Source: Streptomyces longispororuber (lineage in GTDB: Bacteria > Actinomycetota > Actinomycetes > Streptomycetales > Streptomycetaceae). From it: a stretch of DNA of 55,867 bases. The notes below the pieces were generated by a model that was not told the origin of the DNA, made no database searches, and was given only the letters and a program-made list of their open reading frames with translations. Positions 45,754 to 55,446 of this stretch are shown one piece after another (position 1 is the first letter of the stretch; every line of letters begins with the position of its first letter). Where the stretch lies: positions 1-55,867 of the forward strand of contig NZ_BNBT01000033.1 in NCBI RefSeq assembly GCF_014656095.1, read 5' to 3'. Position numbers and translations under genes: made by a program.

Positions 45754-47418
45754 ATGTCCGAGCCTCACGAGCCCCACCAGCCCACCGCGCAGCCCCAGGA
45801 GTCCCCGGCACCCACCGGGCCCACCGGTCCCGGCGCCCCCGGGACCGACATCCACACCACCGCCGGGAAGCTGGCCGACCTCCGGCGCCGCATCGAGGAG
45901 GCGAAGCACGCGGGCTCCGCGCGCGCGGTCGAGAAGCAGCACGCCAAGGGCAAGCTGACGGCGCGCGAGCGGATCGACCTGCTGCTCGACGAGGGCTCGT
46001 TCGTCGAGCTCGACGAGTTCGCCCGGCACCGCTCCACCAACTTCGGCCTGGACGCCAACCGTCCGTACGGGGACGGCGTGGTCACCGGCTACGGCACGGT
46101 CGACGGCCGCCCGGTCGCCGTGTTCTCGCAGGACTTCACCGTCTTCGGCGGTGCCCTCGGCGAGGTCTTCGGGCAGAAGATCGTGAAGGTCATGGACTTC
46201 GCCCTGAAGACGGGCTGTCCGGTCATCGGCATCAACGACTCCGGCGGCGCCCGCATCCAGGAGGGCGTCATGGCCCTCGGCATGTACGGCGAGATCTTCC
46301 GCCGCAACACCCTCGCCTCCGGCGTGGTCCCGCAGATCTCCCTGGTCGTCGGCCCGTGCGCGGGCGGCGCGGTGTACTCCCCCGCCATCACGGACTTCAC
46401 GGTGATGGTCGACCGGACCTCGCACATGTTCATCACAGGACCGGACGTCATCAAGACCGTCACCGGTGAGGACGTCGGCTTCGAGGAGCTGGGCGGCGCC
46501 CGGACGCACAACGCGACGTCCGGGGTCGCGCACCACATGGCGGGCGACGAGAAGGACGCCATCGAGTACGTCAAGTCCCTCCTGTCGTACCTGCCGTCGA
46601 ACAACCTCAGCGAGCCCCCGGCCTTCCCCGAGGAGGCGGACCTGGAGCTCACCGACGAGGACCGCGAGCTGGACACGCTGGTGCCGGACAGCGCCAACCA
46701 GCCGTACGACATGCACACGGTCATCGAGCACGTCCTGGACGACGCCGAGTTCTTCGAGACGCAGCCGCTGTTCGCGCCGAACATCCTCACCGGCTTCGGC
46801 CGGGTCGAGGGCCACCCGGTGGGCATCGTCGCCAACCAGCCGATGCAGTTCGCGGGCTGCCTCGACATCGACGCGAGCGAGAAGGCCGCGCGCTTCGTGC
46901 GCACCTGCGACGCCTTCAACGTGCCCGTGGTCACCTTCGTGGACGTGCCGGGCTTCCTGCCGGGCGTCGGCCAGGAGCACGAGGGCATCATCCGCCGCGG
47001 CGCCAAGCTGATCTACGCGTACGCGGAGGCGACGGTCCCGCTGATCACGGTGATCACCCGCAAGGCCTTCGGCGGCGCGTACGACGTGATGGGCTCCAAG
47101 CACCTGGGCGCCGACCTCAACCTGGCCTGGCCGACCGCGCAGATCGCGGTGATGGGCGCCCAGGGCGCGGTCAACATCCTGCACCGCCGCACCATCGCCG
47201 CCGCCGGGGACGAGGCCGCCCAGGAGGAGACCCGGGCGCGCCTGATCCAGGAGTACGAGGACACGCTCCTGAACCCGTACACGGCCGCCGAGCGCGGCTA
47301 CGTGGACGCCGTGATCATGCCGTCCGAGACGCGCTCGCACCTCGTGCGCGGCCTGCGTCAGCTCCGCACGAAGCGGGAATCACTGCCTCCGAAGAAGCAC
47401 GGCAACATCCCGCTGTAG
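45754..47418 (+). CDS. pccB: Propionyl-CoA carboxylase beta subunit (carboxyltransferase)
   Basis: 554 aa. Transfers the carboxyl group from carboxybiotin to acyl-CoA, forming methylmalonyl-CoA. First ~30 residues are Pro/Gln-rich; then the crotonase-fold N half ([37 protein letters not shown]) and C half ([38 protein letters not shown]). Asp444 in AYDVMGSK occupies the position that sets propionyl preference in S. coelicolor PccB (Asp422 there), in contrast to Ile in AccB. It likely forms a complex with AccA2 and the epsilon subunit downstream. Confidence 0.95.
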   Translation: MSEPHEPHQPTAQPQESPAPTGPTGPGAPGTDIHTTAGKLADLRRRIEEAKHAGSARAVEKQHAKGKLTARERIDLLLDEGSFVELDEFARHRSTNFGLDANRPYGDGVVTGYGTVDGRPVAVFSQDFTVFGGALGEVFGQKIVKVMDFALKTGCPVIGINDSGGARIQEGVMALGMYGEIFRRNTLASGVVPQISLVVGPCAGGAVYSPAITDFTVMVDRTSHMFITGPDVIKTVTGEDVGFEELGGARTHNATSGVAHHMAGDEKDAIEYVKSLLSYLPSNNLSEPPAFPEEADLELTDEDRELDTLVPDSANQPYDMHTVIEHVLDDAEFFETQPLFAPNILTGFGRVEGHPVGIVANQPMQFAGCLDIDASEKAARFVRTCDAFNVPVVTFVDVPGFLPGVGQEHEGIIRRGAKLIYAYAEATVPLITVITRKAFGGAYDVMGSKHLGADLNLAWPTAQIAVMGAQGAVNILHRRTIAAAGDEAAQEETRARLIQEYEDTLLNPYTAAERGYVDAVIMPSETRSHLVRGLRQLRTKRESLPPKKHGNIPL

Positions 47419-47432
47419 CCCGGCCGCACACG

Positions 47433-47592
47433 CCGTCACGTCGTCGTGCCGTCGCGTCGTCACTGCCGTCGTGCCGTCGCGCCGTGATTGCCGTCGTGCC
47501 GTCGCGCCGTGATTGCCGTCGTGCCGTCGCGTCGTCGCTGCCGTCGTTGGCCGTCGCGTCGTCGCTGCCGTCACGTCGTCACTGTCGTCGTG
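47433..47592. repeat. 25-bp minisatellite between pccB and pccE
   Basis: Unit GTCGTGCCGTCGCGCCGTGA + TTGCC, at 47443, 47468, 47493 and 47518 exactly 25 bases apart (the middle two identical), then a 27-base variant at 47543 and a partial copy at 47570. It fills the gap between two genes whose products work together. Confidence 0.9.
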
Positions 47593-47616
47593 TCCCGATC
47601 CCCGAGGAGTCCCTTC

Positions 47617-47823
47617 GTGATCAAGGTCGTACGGGGCAACCCGACCCCCGAGGAGCTGGCCGCCGCCCTGGCGGTGGTCCAGGCGCGCGCCGCGGCGGCC
47701 GTGTAGGCGCCGTCCGGCGCGCCCCGCACCCCGCCCGCCTGGTCGGACCCGGCCCGCGTCGCGCGCGAGCGACTGCCCGCGCCGGGCCCCGCGGCGTGGG
47801 GCCGCACGTACTGGCCCCGCTGA
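47617..47823 (+). pseudogene. pccE: Acyl-CoA carboxylase epsilon subunit with in-frame TAG
   Basis: GTG 47617 (GAGGAG upstream) starts [18 protein letters not shown] and runs 29 codons to TAG 47704-47706. The same frame continues without shift for 38 codons, with the family's C-terminal pattern ([26 protein letters not shown]) to TGA 47821. Together the two parts give the ~67-residue length and motifs of actinobacterial epsilon subunits, which stabilise and stimulate the carboxylase complex. So a single nonsense codon appears to split the gene. It may be a mutation, a sequencing error, or readthrough. The call of an epsilon subunit rests on motif and context. Confidence 0.8.
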
Positions 47824-47900
47824 CCCGCCCGGCCCGCCGGGGCGGAACCTGCGTACGCGTACTCAGGCGCCGCCCCGGCCCGGCGCGCACCATCGGAGCC

Positions 47901-48029
47901 ATGCTGTGGTCCGACCCGGAGAACGACCCGCCCCAGGACATGCGGGACATGCAGGCCAAGATGCGCCGCGCGGGCGTCCTCCTGGCCGCCGCCATGCTGC
48001 TGGCGATGCTGATCCTGGGCGTGGTCTGA
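47901..48029 (+). CDS. Very small membrane protein
   Basis: 42 aa: [20 protein letters not shown], then [21 protein letters not shown], one helix at the very C-terminus. GGAG lies upstream of ATG 47901. It lies between the epsilon subunit and maf, the position where streptomycetes often carry a tiny membrane protein. Function unknown. Confidence 0.7.
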   Translation: MLWSDPENDPPQDMRDMQAKMRRAGVLLAAAMLLAMLILGVV

Positions 48030-48069
48030 CCGGGGCGTCCTGGCGCCCGCGAGGGTCCACGCCCGCGGC

Positions 48070-48691
48070 TACCCTGGCCCCCATGAGTGATCAGCCCCGC
48101 CGCCTCGTCCTCGCCTCCCAGTCCCCCGCCCGCCTCGGCCTGCTGCGCCAGGCTGGCCTCGCCCCCGAGGTGATCGTCAGCGGCGTCGACGAGGACGCGG
48201 TCTCGGCCCCCACCCCCGCCGACCTTGCCCGAGCCCTGGCCGAGGCGAAGGCCTCCGTGGTCGCCGCCCGGCCGGACGCCAAGGGCGCCCTGGTCGTCGG
48301 CTGCGACTCGGTCCTGGAGCTGGACGGCCAGGCCCTCGGCAAGCCCGCCGACGCCGAGGAGGCCACCGCCCGCTGGAAGTCCATGCGCGGCCGCGCGGGC
48401 GTCCTGCAGACCGGCCACTGCGTGTACGACACCGCCACCGGCCGGCACACGTCCGCGACGGCCTCGACGGTGGTGCGCTTCGGCACCCCCTCCGACGCGG
48501 AGATCGCGGCGTACGTCGCGACCGGCGAACCCCTCCGCGTGGCGGGCGCTTTCACCCTCGACGGCCGCTCGGCCCCGTTCGTCGACGGCATCGACGGCGA
48601 CCACGGCAACGTCATCGGCCTGTCGCTGCCGCTGCTGCGCCGCCTGCTCGCCGAACTGGACGTCGCGATCACGGACTTGTGGCAGCGCTGA
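48070..48691 (+). CDS. maf: Maf nucleotide pyrophosphatase (leaderless)
   Basis: The CDS is 48083-48691 (202 aa); TACCCT at 48070-48075 is its -10, seven bases upstream, so translation starts at the mRNA 5' end. Maf hydrolyses non-canonical or modified NTPs/dTTP/UTP to monophosphates and is linked to septum control. Motifs: [35 protein letters not shown], and [20 protein letters not shown]. Always found with the acyl-CoA carboxylase genes in actinobacteria, as here. Confidence 0.93.
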
Positions 48692-49090
48692 TCCCGCCCA
48701 CCGGACTCCCGTGCCACCAGCCCGCGGCCACGGCGCTCCAGCCGCTCTCCACCCGGAGCTGTTACCGGTAGTACCTGCGGGAGGACCGGCACGCTACTAA
48801 TGGGTAAACCGGGGGACAAGGGCTGTGGCGCAGGCAAAGAATCATTGGGCCATTCGTAGGGACTCCACAAAGAAACCCGGTGCCGCGCAGCGCGGCCGCA
48901 CAGAGACCTTGGCCACACCGGGGGACTACCCTGCCCAGGTGGGACCCTGCGTACCACGGTGCGACAAGGGATTTCGGGGATCGAGCGAGCCTCGGATCAC
49001 GCTCCGTGTGGGCAAGCTCACCAATGGGGACGGGTCGAAAGCTCGTGTCGGCAGTCCCTAAACTCGGCTTGTTTCAAGGAGGGAGCCATC
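48692..49090 (+). promoter_or_regulatory. accA2 upstream region
   Basis: About 400 bases without a gene I accept. It contains TACTAAT near 48795 and TAAACT near 49060, possible -10 sites, the second about 25 bases before the AccA2 start. An open frame from GTG 48825 (78 codons) has no recognisable features. Base composition is slightly lower in GC than the neighbours. Confidence 0.4.
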
Positions 49091-50863
49091 GTGCGCAAGG
49101 TGCTCATCGCCAACCGTGGCGAAATCGCTGTCCGGGTCGCCCGGGCGTGCCGGGATGCCGGGATCGCGAGCGTCGCCGTCTACGCGGACCCCGACCGGGA
49201 CGCGCTGCATGTGCGGGCCGCAGACGAAGCGTTCGCCCTTGGTGGTGACACTCCCGCGACCAGCTATCTCGACATGGGCAAGGTGCTCGCCGCCGCCAAG
49301 GACTCCGGCGCGGACGCCGTCCACCCGGGCTACGGCTTCCTGTCGGAGAACGCCGAGTTCGCCCAGGCCGTCCTGGACGCGGGCCTGATCTGGATCGGCC
49401 CGCCGCCGCAGGCGATCCGCGACCTGGGTGACAAGGTCGCCGCCCGGCACATCGCGCAGCGCGCGGGCGCCCCGCTCGTCGCGGGCACCCCGGACCCGGT
49501 CTCCGGCGCCGACGAGGTCGTCGCGTTCGCCGAGGAGCACGGCCTGCCCATCGCCATCAAGGCGGCGTTCGGCGGCGGCGGCCGCGGCCTGAAGGTCGCC
49601 CGCACCCTCGACGAGGTCCCCGAGCTGTACGACTCCGCGGTGCGCGAGGCCGTCGCCGCCTTCGGCCGCGGCGAGTGCTTCGTGGAGCGCTACCTGGACA
49701 AGCCGCGCCACGTCGAGACCCAGTGCCTCGCCGACAAGCACGGCAACGTCGTCGTGGTCTCCACCCGCGACTGCTCCCTCCAGCGCCGCCACCAGAAGCT
49801 CGTCGAGGAGGCCCCGGCGCCGTTCCTGTCCGAGGAGCAGAACGCCGAGCTGTACCGCGCCTCCAAGGCCATCCTCAAGGAGGCCGGCTACGTCGGCGCG
49901 GGCACCGTCGAGTTCCTCGTCGGCCTCGACGGAACGATCTCCTTCCTGGAGGTCAACACCCGCCTCCAGGTGGAGCACCCGGTCACCGAGGAGGTCTCCG
50001 GGATCGACCTGGTCCGCGAGATGTTCCGCATCGCCGACGGCGAGGAGCTCGGCTACGGCGACCCGGAACTGCGCGGCCACTCCTTCGAGTTCCGCATCAA
50101 CGGCGAGGACCCGGGGCGCAACTTCCTGCCCGCCCCCGGCACCGTCACCACCTTCGCGCCGCCGTCCGGCCCGGGCGTCCGCCTGGACGCGGGCGTCGAG
50201 TCCGGCTCGGTCATCGGCCCGGCGTGGGACTCGCTCCTCGCCAAGCTGGTCGTGACCGGCGCGACCCGCGCGCAGGCGCTCCAGCGGGCCGCGCGGGCCC
50301 TGGAGGAGTTCACCGTCGAGGGCATGGCCACGGCCATCCCGTTCCACCGCAAGGCGGTCACCGACCCGGCGTTCGCGCCCGAACTGACCGGCTCCACCGA
50401 CCCGTTCACGGTCCACACCCGCTGGATCGAGACCGAGTTCGTCAACGACATCCCGCCGTTCGCCGCGCCCGCGGACGCGGAGTCGGACGAGGAGCCGGGC
50501 CGCGAGACGGTCGTCGTCGAGGTCGGCGGCAAGCGCCTTGAGGTCTCCCTCCCCTCCTCGCTGGGCATGTCGCTGGCCCGTACGGGCCTCGCGGCCGGTG
50601 CCAAGCCGAAGCGCCGCGCGGCGAAGAAGTCGGGCCCCGCGGCGTCCGGTGACACCCTCGCGTCGCCCATGCAGGGCACGATCGTCAAGGTCGCGGTCGA
50701 GGAGGGCCAGGAGGTCAAGGAGGGTGACCTCGTCGTGGTCCTGGAGGCCATGAAGATGGAGCAGCCCCTCAACGCCCACCGCTCCGGCACGATCAAGGGC
50801 CTGCAGGCCGAGGTGGGCGCGAGCCTCACGTCGGGCGCGCCGATCTGCGAGATCAAGGACTGA
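49091..50863 (+). CDS. accA2: Acyl-CoA carboxylase biotin carboxylase/biotin carrier subunit
   Basis: 590 aa. Carboxylates its own biotin with ATP and bicarbonate, then presents it to PccB/AccB. Biotin carboxylase domain ~1-450: [34 protein letters not shown]-grasp [28 protein letters not shown]. The linker (~470-515) is followed by the biotin carrier domain with [13 protein letters not shown], Lys555 being biotinylated by BirA. GTG 49091 with perfect AAGGAGG upstream. The name accA2 rests on its neighbourhood; either accA paralogue is possible. Confidence 0.95.
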   Translation: MRKVLIANRGEIAVRVARACRDAGIASVAVYADPDRDALHVRAADEAFALGGDTPATSYLDMGKVLAAAKDSGADAVHPGYGFLSENAEFAQAVLDAGLIWIGPPPQAIRDLGDKVAARHIAQRAGAPLVAGTPDPVSGADEVVAFAEEHGLPIAIKAAFGGGGRGLKVARTLDEVPELYDSAVREAVAAFGRGECFVERYLDKPRHVETQCLADKHGNVVVVSTRDCSLQRRHQKLVEEAPAPFLSEEQNAELYRASKAILKEAGYVGAGTVEFLVGLDGTISFLEVNTRLQVEHPVTEEVSGIDLVREMFRIADGEELGYGDPELRGHSFEFRINGEDPGRNFLPAPGTVTTFAPPSGPGVRLDAGVESGSVIGPAWDSLLAKLVVTGATRAQALQRAARALEEFTVEGMATAIPFHRKAVTDPAFAPELTGSTDPFTVHTRWIETEFVNDIPPFAAPADAESDEEPGRETVVVEVGGKRLEVSLPSSLGMSLARTGLAAGAKPKRRAAKKSGPAASGDTLASPMQGTIVKVAVEEGQEVKEGDLVVVLEAMKMEQPLNAHRSGTIKGLQAEVGASLTSGAPICEIKD

Positions 50864-50981
50864 CCTCCCCTGGCGTGGGCGCCCTGAGCCGTTCCCTGCT
50901 CGGCCCTCCGGGCCTCGGTGCCCCGCCCGGTGCGGCGCCGTCGCCGTCCGACCGTGATCCGCCGCTCCGCGACGGATGTCC

Positions 50982-51020
50982 CCCCGCCCGCCCGCCCCTA
51001 CCGGGGCCGGGCGGGCGGGG
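50982..51020 (+). terminator. Terminator downstream of accA2
   Basis: CCCCGCCCGCCCG (50982-50994) pairs perfectly with CGGGCGGGCGGGG (51008-51020); 13-bp stem enclosing a smaller CCCC/GGGG hairpin. It lies 119 bases past the accA2 stop. Confidence 0.75.
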
Positions 51021-51138
51021 ACGTCACCCCGTCGGACGCGCTAGTCTCACCCCGTCCCCACGCGGGCCCTCCGGCCCACCCGGCCGACGCGTTCGCGCAC
51101 ACGGACGCGCACGGGGACACGGACGGACCCGGCACCAC

Positions 51139-51505
51139 CGGCCCGTCCGGCGTGCAAGACAAGCCGCCCACCGGCGGCGAAGGACGGACGAGCGAGACAC
51201 CACCAGCCCGTCCGGCGCTAGAGGACAAGCCGCGCAGCGGCGACGAAGGCAACGGACGCGCGGAGGAGAATCAGCCCGTCCGGCGCTTGAGGACAAGCGC
51301 GAAGCGCGATACAGGCAACGGACGTGCAGAAGACAATCAGCCCGTCCGGCGCTTGAGGACAAGCGCGAAGCGCGATACAGGCAACGGACGTGCAGAAGAC
51401 AATCAGCCCGTCCGGCGCTTGAGGACAAGCGCGAAGCGCGATACAGGCAACGGACGTGCGGGAGAGATTCAGCCCGTCCGGCGTTTGAGGACGAGCGCGA
51501 AGCGC
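51139..51505 (+). repeat. 66-bp tandem array of the CAGCCCGTCCGGCGCTTGAG repeat
   Basis: Copies begin at 51139, 51204, 51272, 51338, 51404 and 51470, so the period settles to exactly 66. Copies 51272 and 51338 are identical over 66 bases; 51404 differs only in its last bases, and the outer copies are more diverged. Each copy holds GCGCTT-GAGGAC-AAGCGC, a 6-bp hairpin, overlapped by GCGC-GAA-GCGC. The apparent protein frames across the array are artefacts of the repeat. The 50864-51565 gap contains no gene. Confidence 0.93.
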
Positions 51506-51565
51506 GATGAAGGGGCGGGCGGGCGGGCACAAAACGGCAAGCCCCCCGGCAACTGAGGAGGACGT

Positions 51566-52123
51566 ATGCGCGCCGACGCCCAGCGCAACCGCCAACGCCT
51601 CCTGAAAGAGGCCCGCTCCGCCTTCGCGGAGCACGGCACGGACACCTCCCTCGAAGACGTGGCCCGCCGCGCGGGCGTGGGCATCGGCACGCTCTACCGC
51701 CACTTCCCGAACCGGCACGCCCTGATGAGCGCCGTGTTCGAGGACGCGGTCAGCGACCTGCTCGCCCGCTCGCGGGAACTGCTCGACGCCCCGCAGCCGT
51801 GCGCGGCCCTGGTGGCCTGGCTCCGGGCCCTCGTCACGCACGCGAGCGAGTACCGGGGGCTCGCGCGGGCCCTGATGTCGGTGTCGCGGGACGACACCAC
51901 CCCGCTGGGGCGGTGCAGCCGGCCCATGCGGGAGGCGGGCGCGGCCCTGCTGGGCCGCGCGCAGGCCGCGGGCGCGGTCCGCCCGGGCGTGGCCATCGAG
52001 GACCTGCTCCAGCTCACCAACGCGATCGCGCTGGCCGCCGAGGAGTCCCCGCACGACCCGGAGCTGGCCGACCGCCTCCTCACCCTGACGCTCCGGGGCC
52101 TCAGGGCCGAGCACTCCGCCTGA
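51566..52123 (+). CDS. TetR family transcriptional regulator
   Basis: 185 aa. N-terminal helix-turn-helix: RLLKEARSAFAEHGTDTSLE, DVARRAGVGIGTLYRHFPNR, then HALMSAVFEDAV. C-terminal ligand domain of SCO4008/TetR_C-type, ligand unknown. ATG 51566 has GGAGGA upstream. It stands alone after the repeat array and converges on deoR. No adjacent operator-bearing target is apparent. Confidence 0.92.
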   Translation: MRADAQRNRQRLLKEARSAFAEHGTDTSLEDVARRAGVGIGTLYRHFPNRHALMSAVFEDAVSDLLARSRELLDAPQPCAALVAWLRALVTHASEYRGLARALMSVSRDDTTPLGRCSRPMREAGAALLGRAQAAGAVRPGVAIEDLLQLTNAIALAAEESPHDPELADRLLTLTLRGLRAEHSA

Positions 52124-52182
52124 GCACCGCCGGACCGCCCGGAGGCGCGGGGCGCCGAGGAGCCGCCCCGCCCCGCCGGAGG

Positions 52183-53154
52183 CTACCGGCGGCGCAGGTC
52201 CGCCACCCGCGCCGCCCGCTCCCCGGGCTGCTGTTCACCCAGGACCGTCGCGCTGCGCAACTGCGGCGCCTGGCCCCCGTGCCCCCGTCGCTGGCCGGGC
52301 AGCGGCACGTCCCGGCGGGGCTGGCGGCCCGTGGGGACGGAGTCAACTCCGGGGGCCTGGCCGGGGCCCGCCGCTCCGCCGGCCACGGTGATCTGCACGC
52401 CCTGGTCCGCCAGGGCCTGCAGCTCCGTGGCCGCGCGGTCGTCGTGCGCGGGCGGCTCGTCGGTGACGAGCCGGGTGATGACGTCCGTCGGCACGGTCTG
52501 GAACATCGTGTCCGTGCCGAGCTTGGTGTGGTCGGCGAGGACCACGACCTCCGCCGCGGCCTGCACGAGCGCCCGGTCCACGCTCGCGGACAGCATGTTG
52601 GACGTGGAGAGACCGCGCTCGGCGGTCAGACCACTGCCGGAGAGGAAGGCGCGCGAGACCCGGAGCCCCTGGAGGGACTGCTCGGCGCCGCTGCCCACCA
52701 GCGCGTAGTTAGAACCGCGCAGAGTGCCGCCGGTCATGACGACCTCCACTCTGTTGGCGTGGGCGAGGGCCTGGGCCACCAGCAGGGAGTTGGTGACCAC
52801 GGTCAGGCCGGGTACCCGCGCGAGCCGGCGGGCCAGCTCCTGCGTGGTCGTACCCGCCCCGACGACGATGGCCTCGCCCTCGTCGACGAGACCCGCCGCG
52901 AGGTCGGCGATGGCCGTCTTCTCGGCGGACGCGAGATGTGATTTCTGCGGAAAGCCGGACTCCCGCGTGAATCCGCCCGGCAATACCGCACCGCCATGCC
53001 GGCGGTCGAGGAGTCCTTCTGCCTCCAGCGCGCGCACGTCCCGCCGTACGGTCACTTCGGAGGTCTGGACGACGCGGGCGAGCTCACGGAGCGACACCGC
53101 TCCGTTGGCCCGCACCATTTCGAGGATCAATTGGCGACGTTCTGCAGCGAACAC
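52183..53154 (-). CDS. DeoR family transcriptional regulator
   Basis: 323 aa. Winged helix-turn-helix at ~1-58 (ERRQLILEMVRANGAVSLRE, TSEVTVRRDVRALEAEG, RRHGGAVL), then the DeoR sugar-phosphate sensor domain (IVVGAGTTTQELARRLA, VVTNSLLVAQALA, FLSGSGLTAERGLST). The last ~75 residues are Gly/Pro/Arg/Gln-rich and disordered, beyond the family's usual length. TACTGT is 7 bases before GTG 53154 on its strand, so a leaderless mRNA is likely. The effector is presumably a sugar phosphate. Confidence 0.92.
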   Translation of the reverse strand: MFAAERRQLILEMVRANGAVSLRELARVVQTSEVTVRRDVRALEAEGLLDRRHGGAVLPGGFTRESGFPQKSHLASAEKTAIADLAAGLVDEGEAIVVGAGTTTQELARRLARVPGLTVVTNSLLVAQALAHANRVEVVMTGGTLRGSNYALVGSGAEQSLQGLRVSRAFLSGSGLTAERGLSTSNMLSASVDRALVQAAAEVVVLADHTKLGTDTMFQTVPTDVITRLVTDEPPAHDDRAATELQALADQGVQITVAGGAAGPGQAPGVDSVPTGRQPRRDVPLPGQRRGHGGQAPQLRSATVLGEQQPGERAARVADLRRR

Positions 53155-53369
53155 GAAACTGACAGTAACCCCAACGACCGTCTGCTTTCAGCAGTTTGCG
53201 CCGAATTACAGAAGTTGTACGCACGACAGGGGTGGGAGTGGTATAGGGGTACTCGCGGCGCCTATGCCGGACGCATGCGCCGCAACAGGCTGTGACCTGC
53301 GCCGTGACGGATCCGGCCGCCGGAGGGATCACTTCCGGCGGCCGTCGCCCGGCGGTACGGGCTCCCGGG

Positions 53370-54818
53370 TCAGGCCTCGCCGGTCACCTTGCGGGTGTGC
53401 AACTGGCGGGCCACCTCGGCGATCGACCCCGAAAGCGAGGGGTACACGGTGAAGGCGTTGGCGATCTGCTCCACCGTGAGATTGTTGTCGACCGCGATCG
53501 AGATCGGGTGGATGAGTTCCGAGGCGCGCGGCGCGACGACGACGCCGCCGACCACGATGCCGGTGCCGGGGCGGCAGAAGATCTTCACGAAGCCGTCGCG
53601 GATGCCCTGCATCTTGGCGCGCGCGTTGCGCAGCAGCGGCAGCTTCACGACCCGGGCGTCGATCTTGCCCGCGTCGACGTCGGCCTGGGAGTAGCCGACG
53701 GTGGCGATCTCGGGGTCCGTGAAGACGTTCGACGAGACGGTCTTCAGGTTGAGCGGCGTGACCGCGTCGCCCAGGAAGTGGTACATCGCGATGCGGCCCT
53801 GCATGGCGGCGACCGAGGCGAGCGCGAAGATGCCGGTGACGTCGCCGGCGGCGTACACGCCGGGGGCGGACGTGCGCGAGACGCGGTCGGTCCAGATGTG
53901 CCCGGAGTCCTTCAGCTTGACCCCGGCCTCCTCCAGGCCCATCCCGCTGCTGTTCGGGACGGCGCCGACGGCCATCAGGCAGTGCGTGCCGGAGATGACG
54001 CGGCCGTCGGCCAGCGTGACCTCGACGCGGTCCCCGACGCGCTTGGCGGAGGCGGCGCGGGAGCGGCCCATCACGTTCATGCCGCGGCGGCGGAAGACGT
54101 CCTCCAGGACGGCCGCGGCGTCCGGGTCCTCGCCCGGCAGCACGCGGTCGCGCGACGACACCAGCGTGACGCGCGAGCCGAGGGCCTGGTAGGCGCCGGC
54201 GAACTCGGCGCCGGTCACGCCGGAGCCCACCACGATGAGCTCCTCGGGCAGCTCGTCGAGGTCGTACACCTGCGTCCAGTTGAGGATGCGCTCGCCGTCG
54301 GGCTGGGCGTCGGGCAGCTCGCGCGGGTGGCCGCCGGTGGCGATGAGCACGGCGTCGGCGGTGAGCCGCTCCTCGCTGCCGTCGGCGGCGCGCACCACGA
54401 CGGTGCGCGAGCCGTCCATGGCCTGCTGGCCCTCCAGGCGGCCGCGGCCGCGCACGACCCGGGCGCCGGCCCGCGTCACCGAGGCGGTGATGTCGTGCGA
54501 CTGGGCCAGCGCGAGCCGCTTCACGCGCCGGTTGACCTTGCCGAGGTCCACGCCCACGACGCGGGCGGCCTGGTCGATGTGGGGGGTGTCGTCCTCGACG
54601 ATGATCCCCAGCTCCTCGTACGAGGAGTCGAAGGTCGTCATGACCTCGGCCGTGGCGATCAGGGTCTTCGACGGGACGCAGTCGGTGAGCACCGACGCCC
54701 CGCCCAGGCCGTCGCAGTCGACGACGGTCACCTCCGCGCCGAGCTGGGCGGCCACCAGGGCCGCCTCATAACCGCCGGGTCCGCCGCCAATGATCACGAT
54801 CCGAGTCACGTACTCCAT
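53370..54818 (-). CDS. lpdA: NAD(P)H-quinone dehydrogenase of the lipoamide-dehydrogenase family
   Basis: 482 aa flavoprotein. FAD motif RIVIIGGGPGGYEAALVAA at the start, NAD motif LIVVGSGVTGAEFAGAYQ (~180), second FAD motif VYAAGDVTG (~310). The disulfide site reads GGASVLTDCVPSKT: the first Cys is Ser. The usual C-terminal HPT-E catalytic pair is YPSLSGSIAE, lacking the His. These losses match LpdA (Rv3303c-type), a quinone reductase rather than a dihydrolipoamide dehydrogenase. ATG 54818 is used; GTG 54809 (VTRIVIIG) is an alternative. Divergent from the cyclotransferase gene. Confidence 0.92.
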   Translation of the reverse strand: MEYVTRIVIIGGGPGGYEAALVAAQLGAEVTVVDCDGLGGASVLTDCVPSKTLIATAEVMTTFDSSYEELGIIVEDDTPHIDQAARVVGVDLGKVNRRVKRLALAQSHDITASVTRAGARVVRGRGRLEGQQAMDGSRTVVVRAADGSEERLTADAVLIATGGHPRELPDAQPDGERILNWTQVYDLDELPEELIVVGSGVTGAEFAGAYQALGSRVTLVSSRDRVLPGEDPDAAAVLEDVFRRRGMNVMGRSRAASAKRVGDRVEVTLADGRVISGTHCLMAVGAVPNSSGMGLEEAGVKLKDSGHIWTDRVSRTSAPGVYAAGDVTGIFALASVAAMQGRIAMYHFLGDAVTPLNLKTVSSNVFTDPEIATVGYSQADVDAGKIDARVVKLPLLRNARAKMQGIRDGFVKIFCRPGTGIVVGGVVVAPRASELIHPISIAVDNNLTVEQIANAFTVYPSLSGSIAEVARQLHTRKVTGEA

Positions 54819-54979
54819 TGTCCCGCACCGCCGGGCACCCCGTGCCCCCGGGGGGTCCGAGCCTCCCGGGAGTGCGGGGGCCCGGCGCGTACGCGGTGCG
54901 CGCCGCTGCCGCGCGCCCTGCCGCACCGGGGCGGTCCTCCGCGGGGTCCACCCGGTGGGGCGCCCGCGCCGGAAAGTCG

Positions 54980-55430
54980 TACCCTCGGGGGCATGTCGCT
55001 CTATGCCGCGTACGCCGGCAATCTCGACGCGCGGCTGATGAGCCGCCGCGCCCCGCACTCGCCGCTGCGCGCGTCCGGCTGGCTCAACGGCTGGCGGCTG
55101 ACGTTCGGCGGTGAGCACATGGGCTGGGAGGGCGCCCTCGCCACGATCGTGGAGGCGCCGCGCTCGCAGGTCTTCGTCGCGCTGTACGACGTCGCGCCGA
55201 TGGACGAGGACTCCCTGGACCGGTGGGAGGGTGTCGGGCTCGACATCTACCGGCGGATGCGGGTGCGGGTGCACACCCTGGAGGGGGAGGAGCCCGCGTG
55301 GGTGTACGTGCTCAACGGGTACGAGGGTGGGTTGCCTTCGGCTCGGTACCTGGGGGAGATCGCTGATGCGGCGGAGTCGGCGGGGGCGCCCCACGACTAC
55401 GTCATGGAGCTACGCAAGCGCCCCTGCTGA
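54980..55430 (+). CDS. Gamma-glutamylcyclotransferase-like protein (leaderless)
   Basis: The CDS is 54993-55430 (145 aa); TACCCT at 54980-54985 is its -10, seven bases upstream. The fold signature YAAYAGNLDARLM opens the protein (family form YGSNL), then LNGWRLTFGGE, FVALYDVAPMDEDSLDRWEG with the acidic residues of the active-site loop, and YVLNGYEGGLPSARYL. GGCT-like proteins release 5-oxoproline from gamma-glutamyl groups. The substrate here is not certain; the changed Y(A)G(N) motif may alter it. Confidence 0.88.
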
Positions 55431-55446
55431 GCAAGCCCGGCCCCGG

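Noticed and set aside
48825..49061. 78-codon frame upstream of accA2
   Set aside because: No ribosome site, no recognisable domain, and it lies in the likely promoter region; kept only as a remark.
51139..51505. CRISPR array
   Set aside because: The whole 66-base unit repeats; there are no unique spacers and no cas genes, and the element also exists as single copies elsewhere in the window.
50875..51556. Overlapping open frames through the 66-bp array
   Set aside because: Open frames exist in several phases on both strands only because the unit length (66) is a multiple of three; the proteins are pure repeats.
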